This document shows positions 1 through 5,922 of a DNA stretch of 7,650 bases, piece after piece. The position numbers were made by a program, and so were the translations under genes. Within the stretch, counting starts at the first letter, position 1. Each line of letters begins with the position of its first letter. The stretch is from VFKE01 sp043758025. GTDB taxonomy: Bacteria > Verrucomicrobiota > Verrucomicrobiia > Verrucomicrobiales > Verrucomicrobiaceae. The notes below the pieces were generated by a model, which made no database searches, had not been told where the DNA came from, and worked only from the letters and a program-made list of their open reading frames with translations. Location of the stretch: contig JAYVOH010000328.1 in NCBI GenBank assembly GCA_043758025.1, positions 1-7,650 of the forward strand. Direction: 5' to 3'.

Positions 1-1251
1 GCCCATGGTGATGTAGTCGAAGGGGCCTTGGCCGCCGACCATCGGCAGGCTGTTCTTCGGCACGGGCATGCCCATCGTCGCCATGTCGCCCATGCCGTCC
101 GTGCCCATGGTCATATAGCCGGGCAGAAGCTTCTGCACTTTGGAGTCGAGCTTGCCGGGTTTGACGCCGATCATGTTGGGGAATTTGTCGCCCATCTGAG
201 TCATGACGTGGTGGGTCATGTGGCAGTGCATCGGCCAATCGCCCGGCTGGTCGGCGACGAACTCAAAAGCTCGCGCCTGGCCGACGGCGGTGAGCGCGGT
301 CGTTTCAACGTGCTGCGCCGATTCGGCGATCTGCCCGCCATCGGTCTCGGTGATCTTAAATTGATAACCGTGCAGATGAATGGGGTGATGACTCATTGCG
401 CCGAGATTTACGATGCGGATTTTGACGCGGTCTCCCAGCTTCACCACCATCGGCTCGGTGCCCGGAAACATCCTCGCGTTAAAGGTAAAGATGTTGAAGT
501 CGGTCATCTCGTTCGGGTTTGGACGCGAGGTGCCGACGGGGATGCTCCATTCGTGGGTCATCAGCGCAAAATCGCGATCCGGGCGGACCTTAGGATTGCG
601 CGGATGGATGATGAACATCCCCACGGTGCCGAGCGCCATCTGCGTCATCTCGTCGTGATGCGAGTGATACATGTGGGTGCCGTGCTGGCGCAGTGTGAAC
701 TCGTATTTGAAAGTCTCGCCCGGCTTGATGACACGCTGGGTGAGGCCGGCGACACCGTCCATGCCGTTCGGTAAAAGCAAGCCGTGCCAGTGGACGCTGG
801 TGCCGGCGGGAAGATGGTTGGTCACATAAATGCGGACGCGATCACCTTCGACCGCCTCGATCGTGGGGCCGTGGACGTGGCCATTGTAGCCCCAGCAATG
901 CGCTTTCAATCCAGGCGCAAACTCATGCTCCACTTCTTCGGCGACGAGGTGGTAAACCTTCACCCCGCCGACGATCTTCCACGGCAATGAAATGTTGTTA
1001 GGCGTGACTACCGGCGTGTAGTCCCGGCCAGCCTCGCCGGGCGGCTCGGTCGGCTTTGGATCAATCCTATCCATGAGCGGCTTGTCTTTGTTGGCCAGGG
1101 CGCTGGTTTCGCGCGCTTTGTCTGGTTCGATGGACTTCACACCTTCGGCGGCGCTGAGCTTGCCGAGAAGCGCGGTGCCGCCGCCGAGCGCAACAGCTCC
1201 GGTGAGGAATTTGCGACGGTTGATTCGCTGTGGGTGGTTATCGTTGTTCAT
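1..1251 (-). CDS. Two-domain multicopper oxidase (laccase-like), Tat-exported, C-terminus cut by window edge
   Basis: Reading from ATG at 1251 the frame stays open for 417 codons to the window edge. The N-terminus has a Tat signal: NRRKFL at residues 11-16, then a hydrophobic Ala/Gly/Leu stretch. All four copper-ligand clusters are present: HWH at 154-156, HSH at 196-198, HPIHLH at 289-294, and H342-C343-H344-x3-H348-x4-M353, the last carrying the type 1 copper ligands Cys, His and Met. Only about 135 residues separate the first and third clusters, far less than in three-domain CueO/CopA enzymes. This fits the two-domain, trimeric small-laccase architecture. Domain 1 has Ser197 where a second type 1 Cys would sit, so type 1 copper is expected only in domain 2. 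A Met-rich tail follows (six Met in residues 380-395), suggesting Cu(I) as substrate or regulator. The likely role is periplasmic Cu(I) oxidation coupled to O2 reduction. The start overlaps the TolC-like gene stop (ATGA), and no Shine-Dalgarno is visible, so translation is probably coupled. The missing C-terminus is probably short. Confidence 0.95.
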   Translation of the reverse strand, partial: MNNDNHPQRINRRKFLTGAVALGGGTALLGKLSAAEGVKSIEPDKARETSALANKDKPLMDRIDPKPTEPPGEAGRDYTPVVTPNNISLPWKIVGGVKVYHLVAEEVEHEFAPGLKAHCWGYNGHVHGPTIEAVEGDRVRIYVTNHLPAGTSVHWHGLLLPNGMDGVAGLTQRVIKPGETFKYEFTLRQHGTHMYHSHHDEMTQMALGTVGMFIIHPRNPKVRPDRDFALMTHEWSIPVGTSRPNPNEMTDFNIFTFNARMFPGTEPMVVKLGDRVKIRIVNLGAMSHHPIHLHGYQFKITETDGGQIAESAQHVETTALTAVGQARAFEFVADQPGDWPMHCHMTHHVMTQMGDKFPNMIGVKPGKLDSKVQKLLPGYMTMGTDGMGDMATMGMPVPKNSLPMVGGQGPFDYITMG

Positions 1252-2642
1252 CGTTGTTGTTTGGTTGTTTTCAAAGCACCGCGCGGGCTGCCACCTTTGA
1301 GCGCCATTTCGAGTTCGGTGCGCGCGATCCAGTAGTCGCGCCACGCCTCGATGTAAGCGCGCTCGGTCTGGAGCTCGCGTTCTTTTGCGAGAAACAGATC
1401 GGTCGGGCCGCGCTGCATCGCGTTGTATTGAAGCTGGGTGGTGTTGACGATTTGGATGCGCTGCGGAAGCAGCAACTTGCTGTAGTATTGCGCCAGCTCG
1501 CGGTTGGCGGCAACGAGGTCGCGTGCCTCGCGCACTTCCGAACGCGCCTCGACGGCAATCGCTTCGAGTTCGTTTTGCGCCTGACGATACTGCGCGGCAA
1601 GGCGTGCGAGACCGGCCTGACCTTGATCGAAAATCGGCAGCCGCAGATCAAGCGTCGGGCCGGTCACACGGTGCCGGTCGGTGTCGCGTTCGGTGTTGAC
1701 GCCGGCGTTGATGCCGCCGGGCAGAAATCGCGTTGCCTTTTGCAACCCGCCCGCGAGGCCCATTGCCGCGACGTTTTGCCGCGCCATCGCCACGTCGAAT
1801 CGCTGCGCGAGCGCCTTGGATTCCAGCCGCGCGCGCGACATTTCGCTCGAGGGAATCTCCGGTAAGCGCTCGCCGACACTCCAATTCGTGTCCGCGCCCC
1901 ACACGCCCATTAACCGGTTCAGCCGCTCGCGATCGGAGCGCATCTGCGCCTGAGCCTGCGCGACATCCACGCGTGACTGAGTGTAAAGCGCCTGCTGGCT
2001 GGCGAGTTCGACGTCCGGGATATTGCCCGCCTGGTGCTGGCGCAGCGCGAGATCGGCGGACGACTCATTGGTTTCAACGATAAGTTTCAAACGCGAGAGC
2101 AACTGCTGGCGCGCCTGCAAATTGTAAAAGGCCGTCTTTGTTTCCGTGACCAATTCGAGCACTTGCATCCCCACGTCGAGTTTCGTGCGATCGAGTTCCG
2201 CCTGCGCGATGCGGCGTTTCAGAGGGATCAACAGCAGGTTCAAAAGGTCCTGCGCAACCGAGAGTTCGACGTTTGTCGCACCCGCCCCGCTGGGAAATCG
2301 CGCGAACCCGGAGAACTGCGGATTGCTGGGCAGGGTGGCCTGCACGTAGTCCGCCTGCGCGATGCCGATTGCTTCAAACGCGGATTGCAAACGGCGGTTG
2401 TTCAGCAGCGCGATCTGCGCGGCGGAATCGGCTGTGAGCCGGCGCTGGAGCAGCGCTCGCGCGGCACTTTGCGCCTCCGCAGCGTCGCCGCCATTGCGAA
2501 TCCAGTGCAGGCGTTTGCCCGTGCGCGCGGAGACATCGCTCTGCACGTCACGGAAAGCCGGACCGGGATTGACGCAGCCGGCGAAGAGCGTGGATGCAGT
2601 GATTACAGCGGTGATGCGGCCAAGGCCAGTTGGGTGAATCAT
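1248..2642 (-). CDS. TolC-family outer-membrane efflux lipoprotein (CusC-like)
   Basis: This is a 464-residue protein of usual length for the TolC/outer-membrane-factor family. The N-terminus is a lipoprotein signal with lipobox LFAGC, so the mature protein would start at Cys23 and be lipid-anchored, as in CusC/OprM. Two OEP repeats follow. The first has long Ala/Gln-rich helices at about 70-245, including AGNIPDVELASQQALY at 205-220. The second, at about 270-450, contains the beta-strand signature GPTLDLRLPIFDQGQ at 328-342 followed by long helices. It would form the trimeric barrel/tunnel that docks with a pump and membrane fusion protein. Neither partner is in the window, so the substrate is inferred from neighbours as copper. 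It starts 3 bases after the stop of the Met/His lipoprotein gene and overlaps the oxidase start by ATGA. No clear Shine-Dalgarno precedes it, which supports translational coupling. Family assignment is firm; the copper role rests on context. Confidence 0.93.
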   Translation of the reverse strand: MIHPTGLGRITAVITASTLFAGCVNPGPAFRDVQSDVSARTGKRLHWIRNGGDAAEAQSAARALLQRRLTADSAAQIALLNNRRLQSAFEAIGIAQADYVQATLPSNPQFSGFARFPSGAGATNVELSVAQDLLNLLLIPLKRRIAQAELDRTKLDVGMQVLELVTETKTAFYNLQARQQLLSRLKLIVETNESSADLALRQHQAGNIPDVELASQQALYTQSRVDVAQAQAQMRSDRERLNRLMGVWGADTNWSVGERLPEIPSSEMSRARLESKALAQRFDVAMARQNVAAMGLAGGLQKATRFLPGGINAGVNTERDTDRHRVTGPTLDLRLPIFDQGQAGLARLAAQYRQAQNELEAIAVEARSEVREARDLVAANRELAQYYSKLLLPQRIQIVNTTQLQYNAMQRGPTDLFLAKERELQTERAYIEAWRDYWIARTELEMALKGGSPRGALKTTKQQR

Positions 2643-2645
2643 CGG

Positions 2646-3257
2646 TTATTGCTGGTGTTGTGAATGGTCTTCGGGTTTAGCCTGCGGCGGTGCGGGCGTT
2701 GCGCCGGGTTTCTTGACACGGTTTTTTTGCAGTGCGTCCGACTTTGCCTTCAGCTCGTCGGAGGCTTTCTTCATTTCATCGGCCGTCTTTTTCATCTCCT
2801 CCACCGTCGCCTCCCTGTCCGCGGGCTTCGCCGCATCGCCTTTCGCCGGCTCCGCGTCCTGCTTCATCCCCGGCATCGCGTCGTCTTTCTTCCCGCTCAT
2901 TCCCGGCATTTTGGAATGATCCATCCCCGGCATGTTTTCCATGCTTTGCGGCTTTGATTGATCCGCATCCGGCTTGCCCTGCATCCCCGGCATTTTCGAG
3001 TGGTCCATGCCTTGCATGTCGCCCATTCCGCCCATGCCCTGCATCTTGGAGTGATCCATTTTTTGCGCTCCTTCGCCGACTGCGGGATCGAGATAAACTC
3101 GCGTGCCGACGATCAGGTTGGGCTTCTCGCGCGACGTGACGGCTTCGGGAGCCGAAGTATCGGCGGGATCGACCGCAGACCGGTTTGGCGGCGGCGGCAC
3201 GACGATGCATCCGCCCAGCAGCGCGGCGAGCAGGAGTAATGGGGCAAGTTTTTTCAT
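2646..3257 (-). CDS. Met/His-rich lipoprotein with MDHSKM repeats and coiled coil
   Basis: This is a 203-residue secreted lipoprotein. MKKLAP plus a Leu/Ala stretch ends in lipobox LGGC (Cys17). The residue after Cys is Ile, which by the E. coli +2 rule favours the outer membrane. A Pro/Ser linker follows, then a low-complexity metal-binding block at residues 67-131 holding 15 Met and three exact MDHSKM hexapeptides (67-72, 84-89, 112-117), often flanked by PGM or QGM. Residues 152-179 form four clean heptads (VEEMKKT, ADEMKKA, SDELKAK, SDALQKN), predicting a Lpp-like coiled coil. The tail is Pro-rich and ends in DHSQHQQ. Such Met/His motifs bind Cu(I)/Ag(I) in CopA/PcoA-like and CusF/SilE-like proteins, so periplasmic copper buffering is inferred. 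No family is recognised. It lies 9 bases after the inner-membrane paralogue-like gene, with which it shares MDHSKM and a heptad block, and 3 bases before the TolC-like gene. Confidence 0.85.
   Translation of the reverse strand: MKKLAPLLLLAALLGGCIVVPPPPNRSAVDPADTSAPEAVTSREKPNLIVGTRVYLDPAVGEGAQKMDHSKMQGMGGMGDMQGMDHSKMPGMQGKPDADQSKPQSMENMPGMDHSKMPGMSGKKDDAMPGMKQDAEPAKGDAAKPADREATVEEMKKTADEMKKASDELKAKSDALQKNRVKKPGATPAPPQAKPEDHSQHQQ
2865..3059 (-). repeat. Degenerate MDHSKM/PGM coding repeat array
   Basis: Within the lipoprotein gene, three units encode MDHSKM followed by QGM or PGM (residues 67-75, 84-92, 112-120). A fourth segment, DADQSKPQSM at residues 97-106, looks like a decayed copy in which the key His and Met residues are replaced. 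The DNA copies resemble each other but have diverged at synonymous positions, so this is an old or selected protein repeat and not a fresh duplication. Confidence 0.7.
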
Positions 3258-3266
3258 AAGCTGATT

Positions 3267-3809
3267 TTAGTGTTGGTGAGTGTGCCCATCAGCAGCACCG
3301 CCTTGCTTCGGAGCGTCCGGCTTTTTCCCAGACTCTGCCGGCACAGCAGGCTCCGCTGGTTTTCCGCCGGGTGCCGGTGGCTGACTTTCCTGCGGCACCG
3401 GTTGCGCCTTGGTCGCCTCGAGCGCCTGTCGGCTGGCCTCAAGCTGCGCGCGGCTGGCTTCGAGTTGCGCGCGACTCGCCTCCAACTGCTTCGCGTCGGG
3501 CGCTGGAGTTGCCCCCTGCTGCGCCGCGCCGCCGGTCATTTTTGAATGATCCATTTGACCACCGGCTGGCGGCGGCTTCGCCTCGCCGCCGCTCTTTGCG
3601 CCGTGCTCGTGACCAGCCGCTTCGCCAGCCGGCATGGCCATGTCACCATGCCCGCCGGCCGGATGCGTTCCGGCGGCGTCCGCGTGCGGACGCCCAGCGC
3701 CCCCGGTTTCCGGCTGATAGTTGCGAAAGTAAGCGGTGAGCAGCGCCGCGGGCACGATGAGGATGAGCAGCACGGCGAGGAATTGTTTCAGGTTGATGAG
3801 TGGTTGCAT
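3267..3809 (-). CDS. Single-pass membrane-anchored His/Met-rich protein with four-heptad coiled coil
   Basis: This is a 180-residue protein of unrecognised family. I start it at ATG 3809 because AAGGAG lies 5 bases upstream. A longer in-frame start at 3863 would overlap the reductase gene and lacks such a site. Residues 9-26 are one hydrophobic helix (LKQFLAVLLILIVPAALLT) with no lipobox or obvious cleavage site, so it is probably an uncleaved inner-membrane anchor facing the periplasm. Residues 42-91 are rich in His and Met (HGDMAM, GHEHG, MDHSKM at 86-91). Residues 108-135 are four heptads, three of them beginning QLEASR, forming a very regular predicted coiled coil. A Pro/Ala/Lys-rich linker leads to the terminal GHTHQH. 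The likely role is to bind copper near the membrane and perhaps pair with the lipoprotein encoded next. The reductase stop lies directly at its ribosome-binding site. Confidence 0.85.
   Translation of the reverse strand: MQPLINLKQFLAVLLILIVPAALLTAYFRNYQPETGGAGRPHADAAGTHPAGGHGDMAMPAGEAAGHEHGAKSGGEAKPPPAGGQMDHSKMTGGAAQQGATPAPDAKQLEASRAQLEASRAQLEASRQALEATKAQPVPQESQPPAPGGKPAEPAVPAESGKKPDAPKQGGAADGHTHQH
3405..3488 (-). repeat. 21-bp tandem repeat encoding QLEASRA heptads
   Basis: Four consecutive 21-base units encode QLEASRA, QLEASRA, QLEASRQ and ALEATKA (residues 108-135 of the anchored protein). The central units are highly similar at the DNA level (3431-3451 and 3452-3472 differ at only a few positions), which indicates amplification by duplication. 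The unit length equals exactly one coiled-coil heptad, so copy-number change would lengthen or shorten the coil without a frameshift. Confidence 0.85.
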
Positions 3810-3814
3810 GGGAT

Positions 3815-3820
3815 CTCCTT
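3815..3820 (-). promoter_or_regulatory. Strong Shine-Dalgarno AAGGAG fused to the upstream stop codon
   Basis: AAGGAG lies 5 bases before ATG 3809 and its first A is the last base of the reductase TGA stop. It decides the start of the anchored His/Met protein. It is the clearest ribosome-binding site in the window; most other genes here have weak or none. Ribosomes finishing the reductase are well placed to reinitiate. Confidence 0.85.
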
Positions 3821-5169
3821 CATAGGTTGAAGCGTTCGAAATGGATGTTCTTAGCGGGGACACCGCGACCGCGCAGGCACTTTACCACCGCGTCCATCAT
3901 CGGCGGTGGGGCGCAGACGTAAAATGCGCGCTTCTCCAGATCGTCGCCACAATGCCGCTCCGTCTTCTCCGCATCGACCCGGCCCTTCTCGCCCTGCCAT
4001 TGCTCCGATGGCTCGCTCAGCACATGCACGACTTTGAGCTGTGGCTGCGATCCCGCTTCCATCTGCTCCAGCTCTTCGCGAAAGACGATGTCCTGCTCGC
4101 GGGTGTTGCCGTAGAGCAGCAGAACACGGCGAGCATCGCGCGTATCGCGCGTATCGCGCATGTGCCGGAGCATGCTCATCAACGGCGTGATGCCAATGCC
4201 GCCTGCGATGAAAACGAGGTCGCGCTCGCGGGGATGCAGCGCATAGGAGAAGCGTCCAAACGGGCCATAGACCTGCGCTTTGTCGCCGACCTTCGTCTTA
4301 CCAATCGAGGCCGTGAAATCGCCGGATTCCTTGATCGTGGAAGCGAGAACACCATCCTCCGTCGGGGAAGAAGAGATCGTCCAGTGATGCTCTTCCACCG
4401 GCAGATGCGGCGCGCGGTAAAAGGTGAGGAAATGAAACTGTCCCGGCAGATAGTCGAAGCGCGAACAGCCTTTCGGCGGCGCGAGCTTGATCGTCCAGGC
4501 ATCGGGCGTCTCCTGCCGCACGTCGGTGACAGTGTAGGGATGTCTCCGCAGCGCGATCGTCCGCAGCAGCCGATGCCAGACAAATGCACCGACTCCCGCG
4601 GCGACCATCACGCCCCAGAACAGTTTCAACCAGACTAGACTGAAATCTTCGCCCGCATTCCAGCTATGAAAGAAGGCCAGCGGGAAGACGACGAGCGCAC
4701 CGACGTTATGCACGAAGCGCCACGTCTGATAGTTCAGCTTGATGACGAATCGGAACATCGCCAGCAGCGCGTGAACCAGCAGGATCATCAGCGCGATGCG
4801 GCCGAGCCAGATGTGCCATGAGATGTTCGGACCGAAGATCAAGTTCCAGTGCGGCCCGCCGAACGCGAGCAGCAGCGGATGCGACAAAATCAATGCCGTC
4901 GCCACGACCGCCATCGTCTTGTGGAAGTCGAACAGCATGTTGAGCCCGAATGGCCGCTCGATCCATTTCAGCCGCGCCGAGAGCACGAACTGCATCGCCA
5001 GAATCGTGAATCCGACCAAGGCTAGATTCTTACCGACAGTATAGACAAAGCGGTGATCGGTCGGCGGACGCGCCATCGCCAGCACGGCGATGGGTGTTAG
5101 GATGACCAGCGCATAGCCCACCATCATCGCAGGCGCGCCCCAGTTGCGAGGGTAGTTCCGGGCGTTCAT
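3820..5169 (-). CDS. Ferric-reductase-like transmembrane flavocytochrome with FAD/NAD(P)H reductase domain
   Basis: This is a 449-residue protein. Residues 12-205 hold about six hydrophobic segments of a ferric-reductase-like haem domain. H83/H97 and H154/H168 are each separated by 13 residues, the pattern expected of four axial ligands for two stacked b haems. Residues 210-310 are a ferredoxin-reductase-type FAD domain (LPGQF at 241-245, WTISSSP at 263-269). Residues 318-449 are the NAD(P)H domain with GGIGITP at 323-329, LLLYGNTRE at 350-358, and a C-terminal CAPPPMMDAV stretch followed by HFERF. Electrons would flow from cytosolic NAD(P)H through FAD and two haems to a periplasmic acceptor such as Cu(II), Fe(III) or a quinone. 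In this copper cluster, cupric reduction is a reasonable inference but not shown. The start overlaps the DUF2934 stop (ATGA). A 9-base triplication encodes RDTRDTRDA at 338-346. Functional class is secure; acceptor unknown. Confidence 0.93.
   Translation of the reverse strand: MNARNYPRNWGAPAMMVGYALVILTPIAVLAMARPPTDHRFVYTVGKNLALVGFTILAMQFVLSARLKWIERPFGLNMLFDFHKTMAVVATALILSHPLLLAFGGPHWNLIFGPNISWHIWLGRIALMILLVHALLAMFRFVIKLNYQTWRFVHNVGALVVFPLAFFHSWNAGEDFSLVWLKLFWGVMVAAGVGAFVWHRLLRTIALRRHPYTVTDVRQETPDAWTIKLAPPKGCSRFDYLPGQFHFLTFYRAPHLPVEEHHWTISSSPTEDGVLASTIKESGDFTASIGKTKVGDKAQVYGPFGRFSYALHPRERDLVFIAGGIGITPLMSMLRHMRDTRDTRDARRVLLLYGNTREQDIVFREELEQMEAGSQPQLKVVHVLSEPSEQWQGEKGRVDAEKTERHCGDDLEKRAFYVCAPPPMMDAVVKCLRGRGVPAKNIHFERFNL
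4132..4158 (-). repeat. 9-bp triplication in the reductase gene
   Basis: Three near-identical 9-base units (two exact copies of cgtatcgcg and one agcatcgcg variant on the plus strand) encode RDT-RDT-RDA. They lie between the GGIGITP nucleotide-binding helix and the next strand (RRVLLLYGN). This is probably a slippage-derived loop extension that keeps frame. Confidence 0.75.
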
Positions 5170-5378
5170 GGGTTGCTCGATGTCTTTGCCCGTTTGCGGG
5201 GATTACTTTTCTTTTGCCCAGTGGCCGCCTCGTCATGCTGGCTGGACGCGGCGAGCTGTGTCTCCGCTTGCAGCCAATGATCGAGCGCCCGTCCTTCCGG
5301 CCTGCCTTCCTGCTCCCAGATGCAATAAGCGCACACCGCGATGTCATGTTCGGTTGGATAAGAATGAATGGCGGACAT
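5166..5378 (-). CDS. Small DUF2934-type protein
   Basis: This is a 70-residue soluble protein starting at ATG 5378. Residues 10-40 match the DUF2934 pattern: an Ala-Tyr-x-Ile-Trp-Glu helix (CAYCIWEQEGRPEGR at 16-30) followed by LDHWLQAE. The remaining 30 residues are a polar, Lys/Ser-rich tail. No signal peptide is present, so it should be cytosolic. The family function is unknown. Its stop overlaps the reductase ATG by four bases, indicating coupled translation, so it probably supports or regulates the membrane reductase or is a small operon passenger. Two Cys (16 and 19) in the core helix are noteworthy in a copper cluster. An in-frame ATG at 5447 would add 23 residues that do not look like the family. 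I prefer 5378, preceded by only a weak purine-rich AAGAGA. Confidence 0.8.
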   Translation of the reverse strand: MSAIHSYPTEHDIAVCAYCIWEQEGRPEGRALDHWLQAETQLAASSQHDEAATGQKKSNPRKRAKTSSNP

Positions 5379-5485
5379 AATGTCTCTTGATAGAGTTTTA
5401 GAACTTGGTTTGAGGATGAGGACGCGGATGGGACGCGCGCTCACCACTTTTCTGGTTAATTATTGATGCCTTTGGCCTTTCAGAG

Positions 5486-5812
5486 TTAAGCCATCCGGCG
5501 GCAGGCTTCGGCGCATCTGAGACACGCGTCGGCGCAGCGTTTGCAGTGCTCCGCTTCGTGTTTCGCGCATTCATCACCGCATGCCTGACAAATCTCAGCG
5601 CAGAGCGCGCAGAGTTTTGCGGCAAACGGATCGCCGCGTGCCATCCAGCGCGCTGCCAGCGCGCAGATGTCCGCGCAGGTGCGGTCGAGCGCGATGCAGC
5701 CCGCCATCATCTTAACGTCGTCCTCGCCCAGACAGGCTGAAGCGCAATGTTCGCACGCCGCCGCGCATTCATTGCAGGCGTCAATGCATTCATGATATTG
5801 TTCGTGTGCCAT
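5486..5812 (-). CDS. csp3: Csp3-type four-helix-bundle copper storage protein
   Basis: This is a 108-residue protein with 19 Cys. They are arranged in helix-phased CxxxCxxC patterns: 9, 13, 16, 20, 23, 27 in helix 1; 39, 46, 50 in helix 2; 68, 71, 75, 78, 82 in helix 3; 90, 93, 97, 100, 104 in helix 4. This is the hallmark of copper storage proteins (Csp, formerly DUF326), tetrameric four-helix bundles that pack many Cu(I) ions along a Cys-lined core. There is no signal peptide (MAHEQYHEC), which places it with the cytosolic Csp3 group and not exported Csp1. The likely role is to sequester cytosolic Cu(I). AAGGAAA lies about 10 bases upstream of the ATG within an A-rich leader. It sits between the propeller gene (110-base gap) and DUF2934 (107-base gap), so it may be separately transcribed or processed. 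Identification is confident from Cys spacing and length. Confidence 0.95.
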   Translation of the reverse strand: MAHEQYHECIDACNECAAACEHCASACLGEDDVKMMAGCIALDRTCADICALAARWMARGDPFAAKLCALCAEICQACGDECAKHEAEHCKRCADACLRCAEACRRMA

Positions 5813-5893
5813 TTTAGTTTGTTTCCTTTTCTTTGTTCGTTATTGTTTTCTCTGAATCGTTTTTGGAAGAATCAGTGAGTGTGACTTCAAAAT

Positions 5894-5909
5894 CCGCGCC
5901 TTCCCGCGG
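5894..5909 (-). terminator. Possible weak intrinsic terminator after the propeller gene
   Basis: On the minus strand CCGCG-GGAAGG-CGCGG forms a 5-bp all-GC stem with a 6-base loop, 14 bases after the propeller stop, followed by ATTTTG. The U-run is short, so termination would be partial at best. It could reduce read-through into the csp gene. Confidence 0.3.
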
Positions 5910-5922
5910 CGAGTTGCCTGCA

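Noticed and set aside
28..774. Long plus-strand open frame (248 codons), His/Arg-rich
   Set aside because: It lies opposite the multicopper oxidase, whose four copper motifs fix the minus strand as coding. The translation shows no recognisable domain and reflects antisense of a high-GC gene.
2034..2663. Plus-strand open frame of 209 codons, and a similar one at 1230-1865
   Set aside because: Both are antisense to the TolC-family gene. The minus-strand product has a lipobox and clear OEP motifs, so these are shadows.
2865..3059. Repeat array considered as CRISPR
   Set aside because: Units are imperfect, irregularly spaced and fully inside a lipoprotein reading frame as MDHSKM codons. There are no spacers of uniform length and no cas genes.
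3810..3863. Upstream ATG at 3863 for the anchored His/Met protein
   Set aside because: It would overlap the reductase gene and put 18 polar residues before the membrane helix. ATG 3809 has AAGGAG at proper spacing.
3841..4638. Plus-strand open frame of 265 codons
   Set aside because: It is entirely antisense to the ferric-reductase-like gene and has Arg/His/Leu-skewed composition without motifs.
5383..5394. Small inverted repeat ctct-atca-agag before the DUF2934 start
   Set aside because: A 4-bp stem is too short to stand out from chance, though it overlaps the weak ribosome-binding site.
5379..5447. Upstream ATG at 5447 for the DUF2934 protein
   Set aside because: The added 23 residues do not resemble the family N-terminus. 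ATG 5378 begins directly before the conserved region. I cannot exclude the longer form.
5852..5875. Imperfect inverted repeat ctgaatc ... gaatcag in the csp leader
   Set aside because: The 7-bp stem has a central mismatch and a 10-base loop, with no U-run after it on the transcribed strand. No function can be supported.
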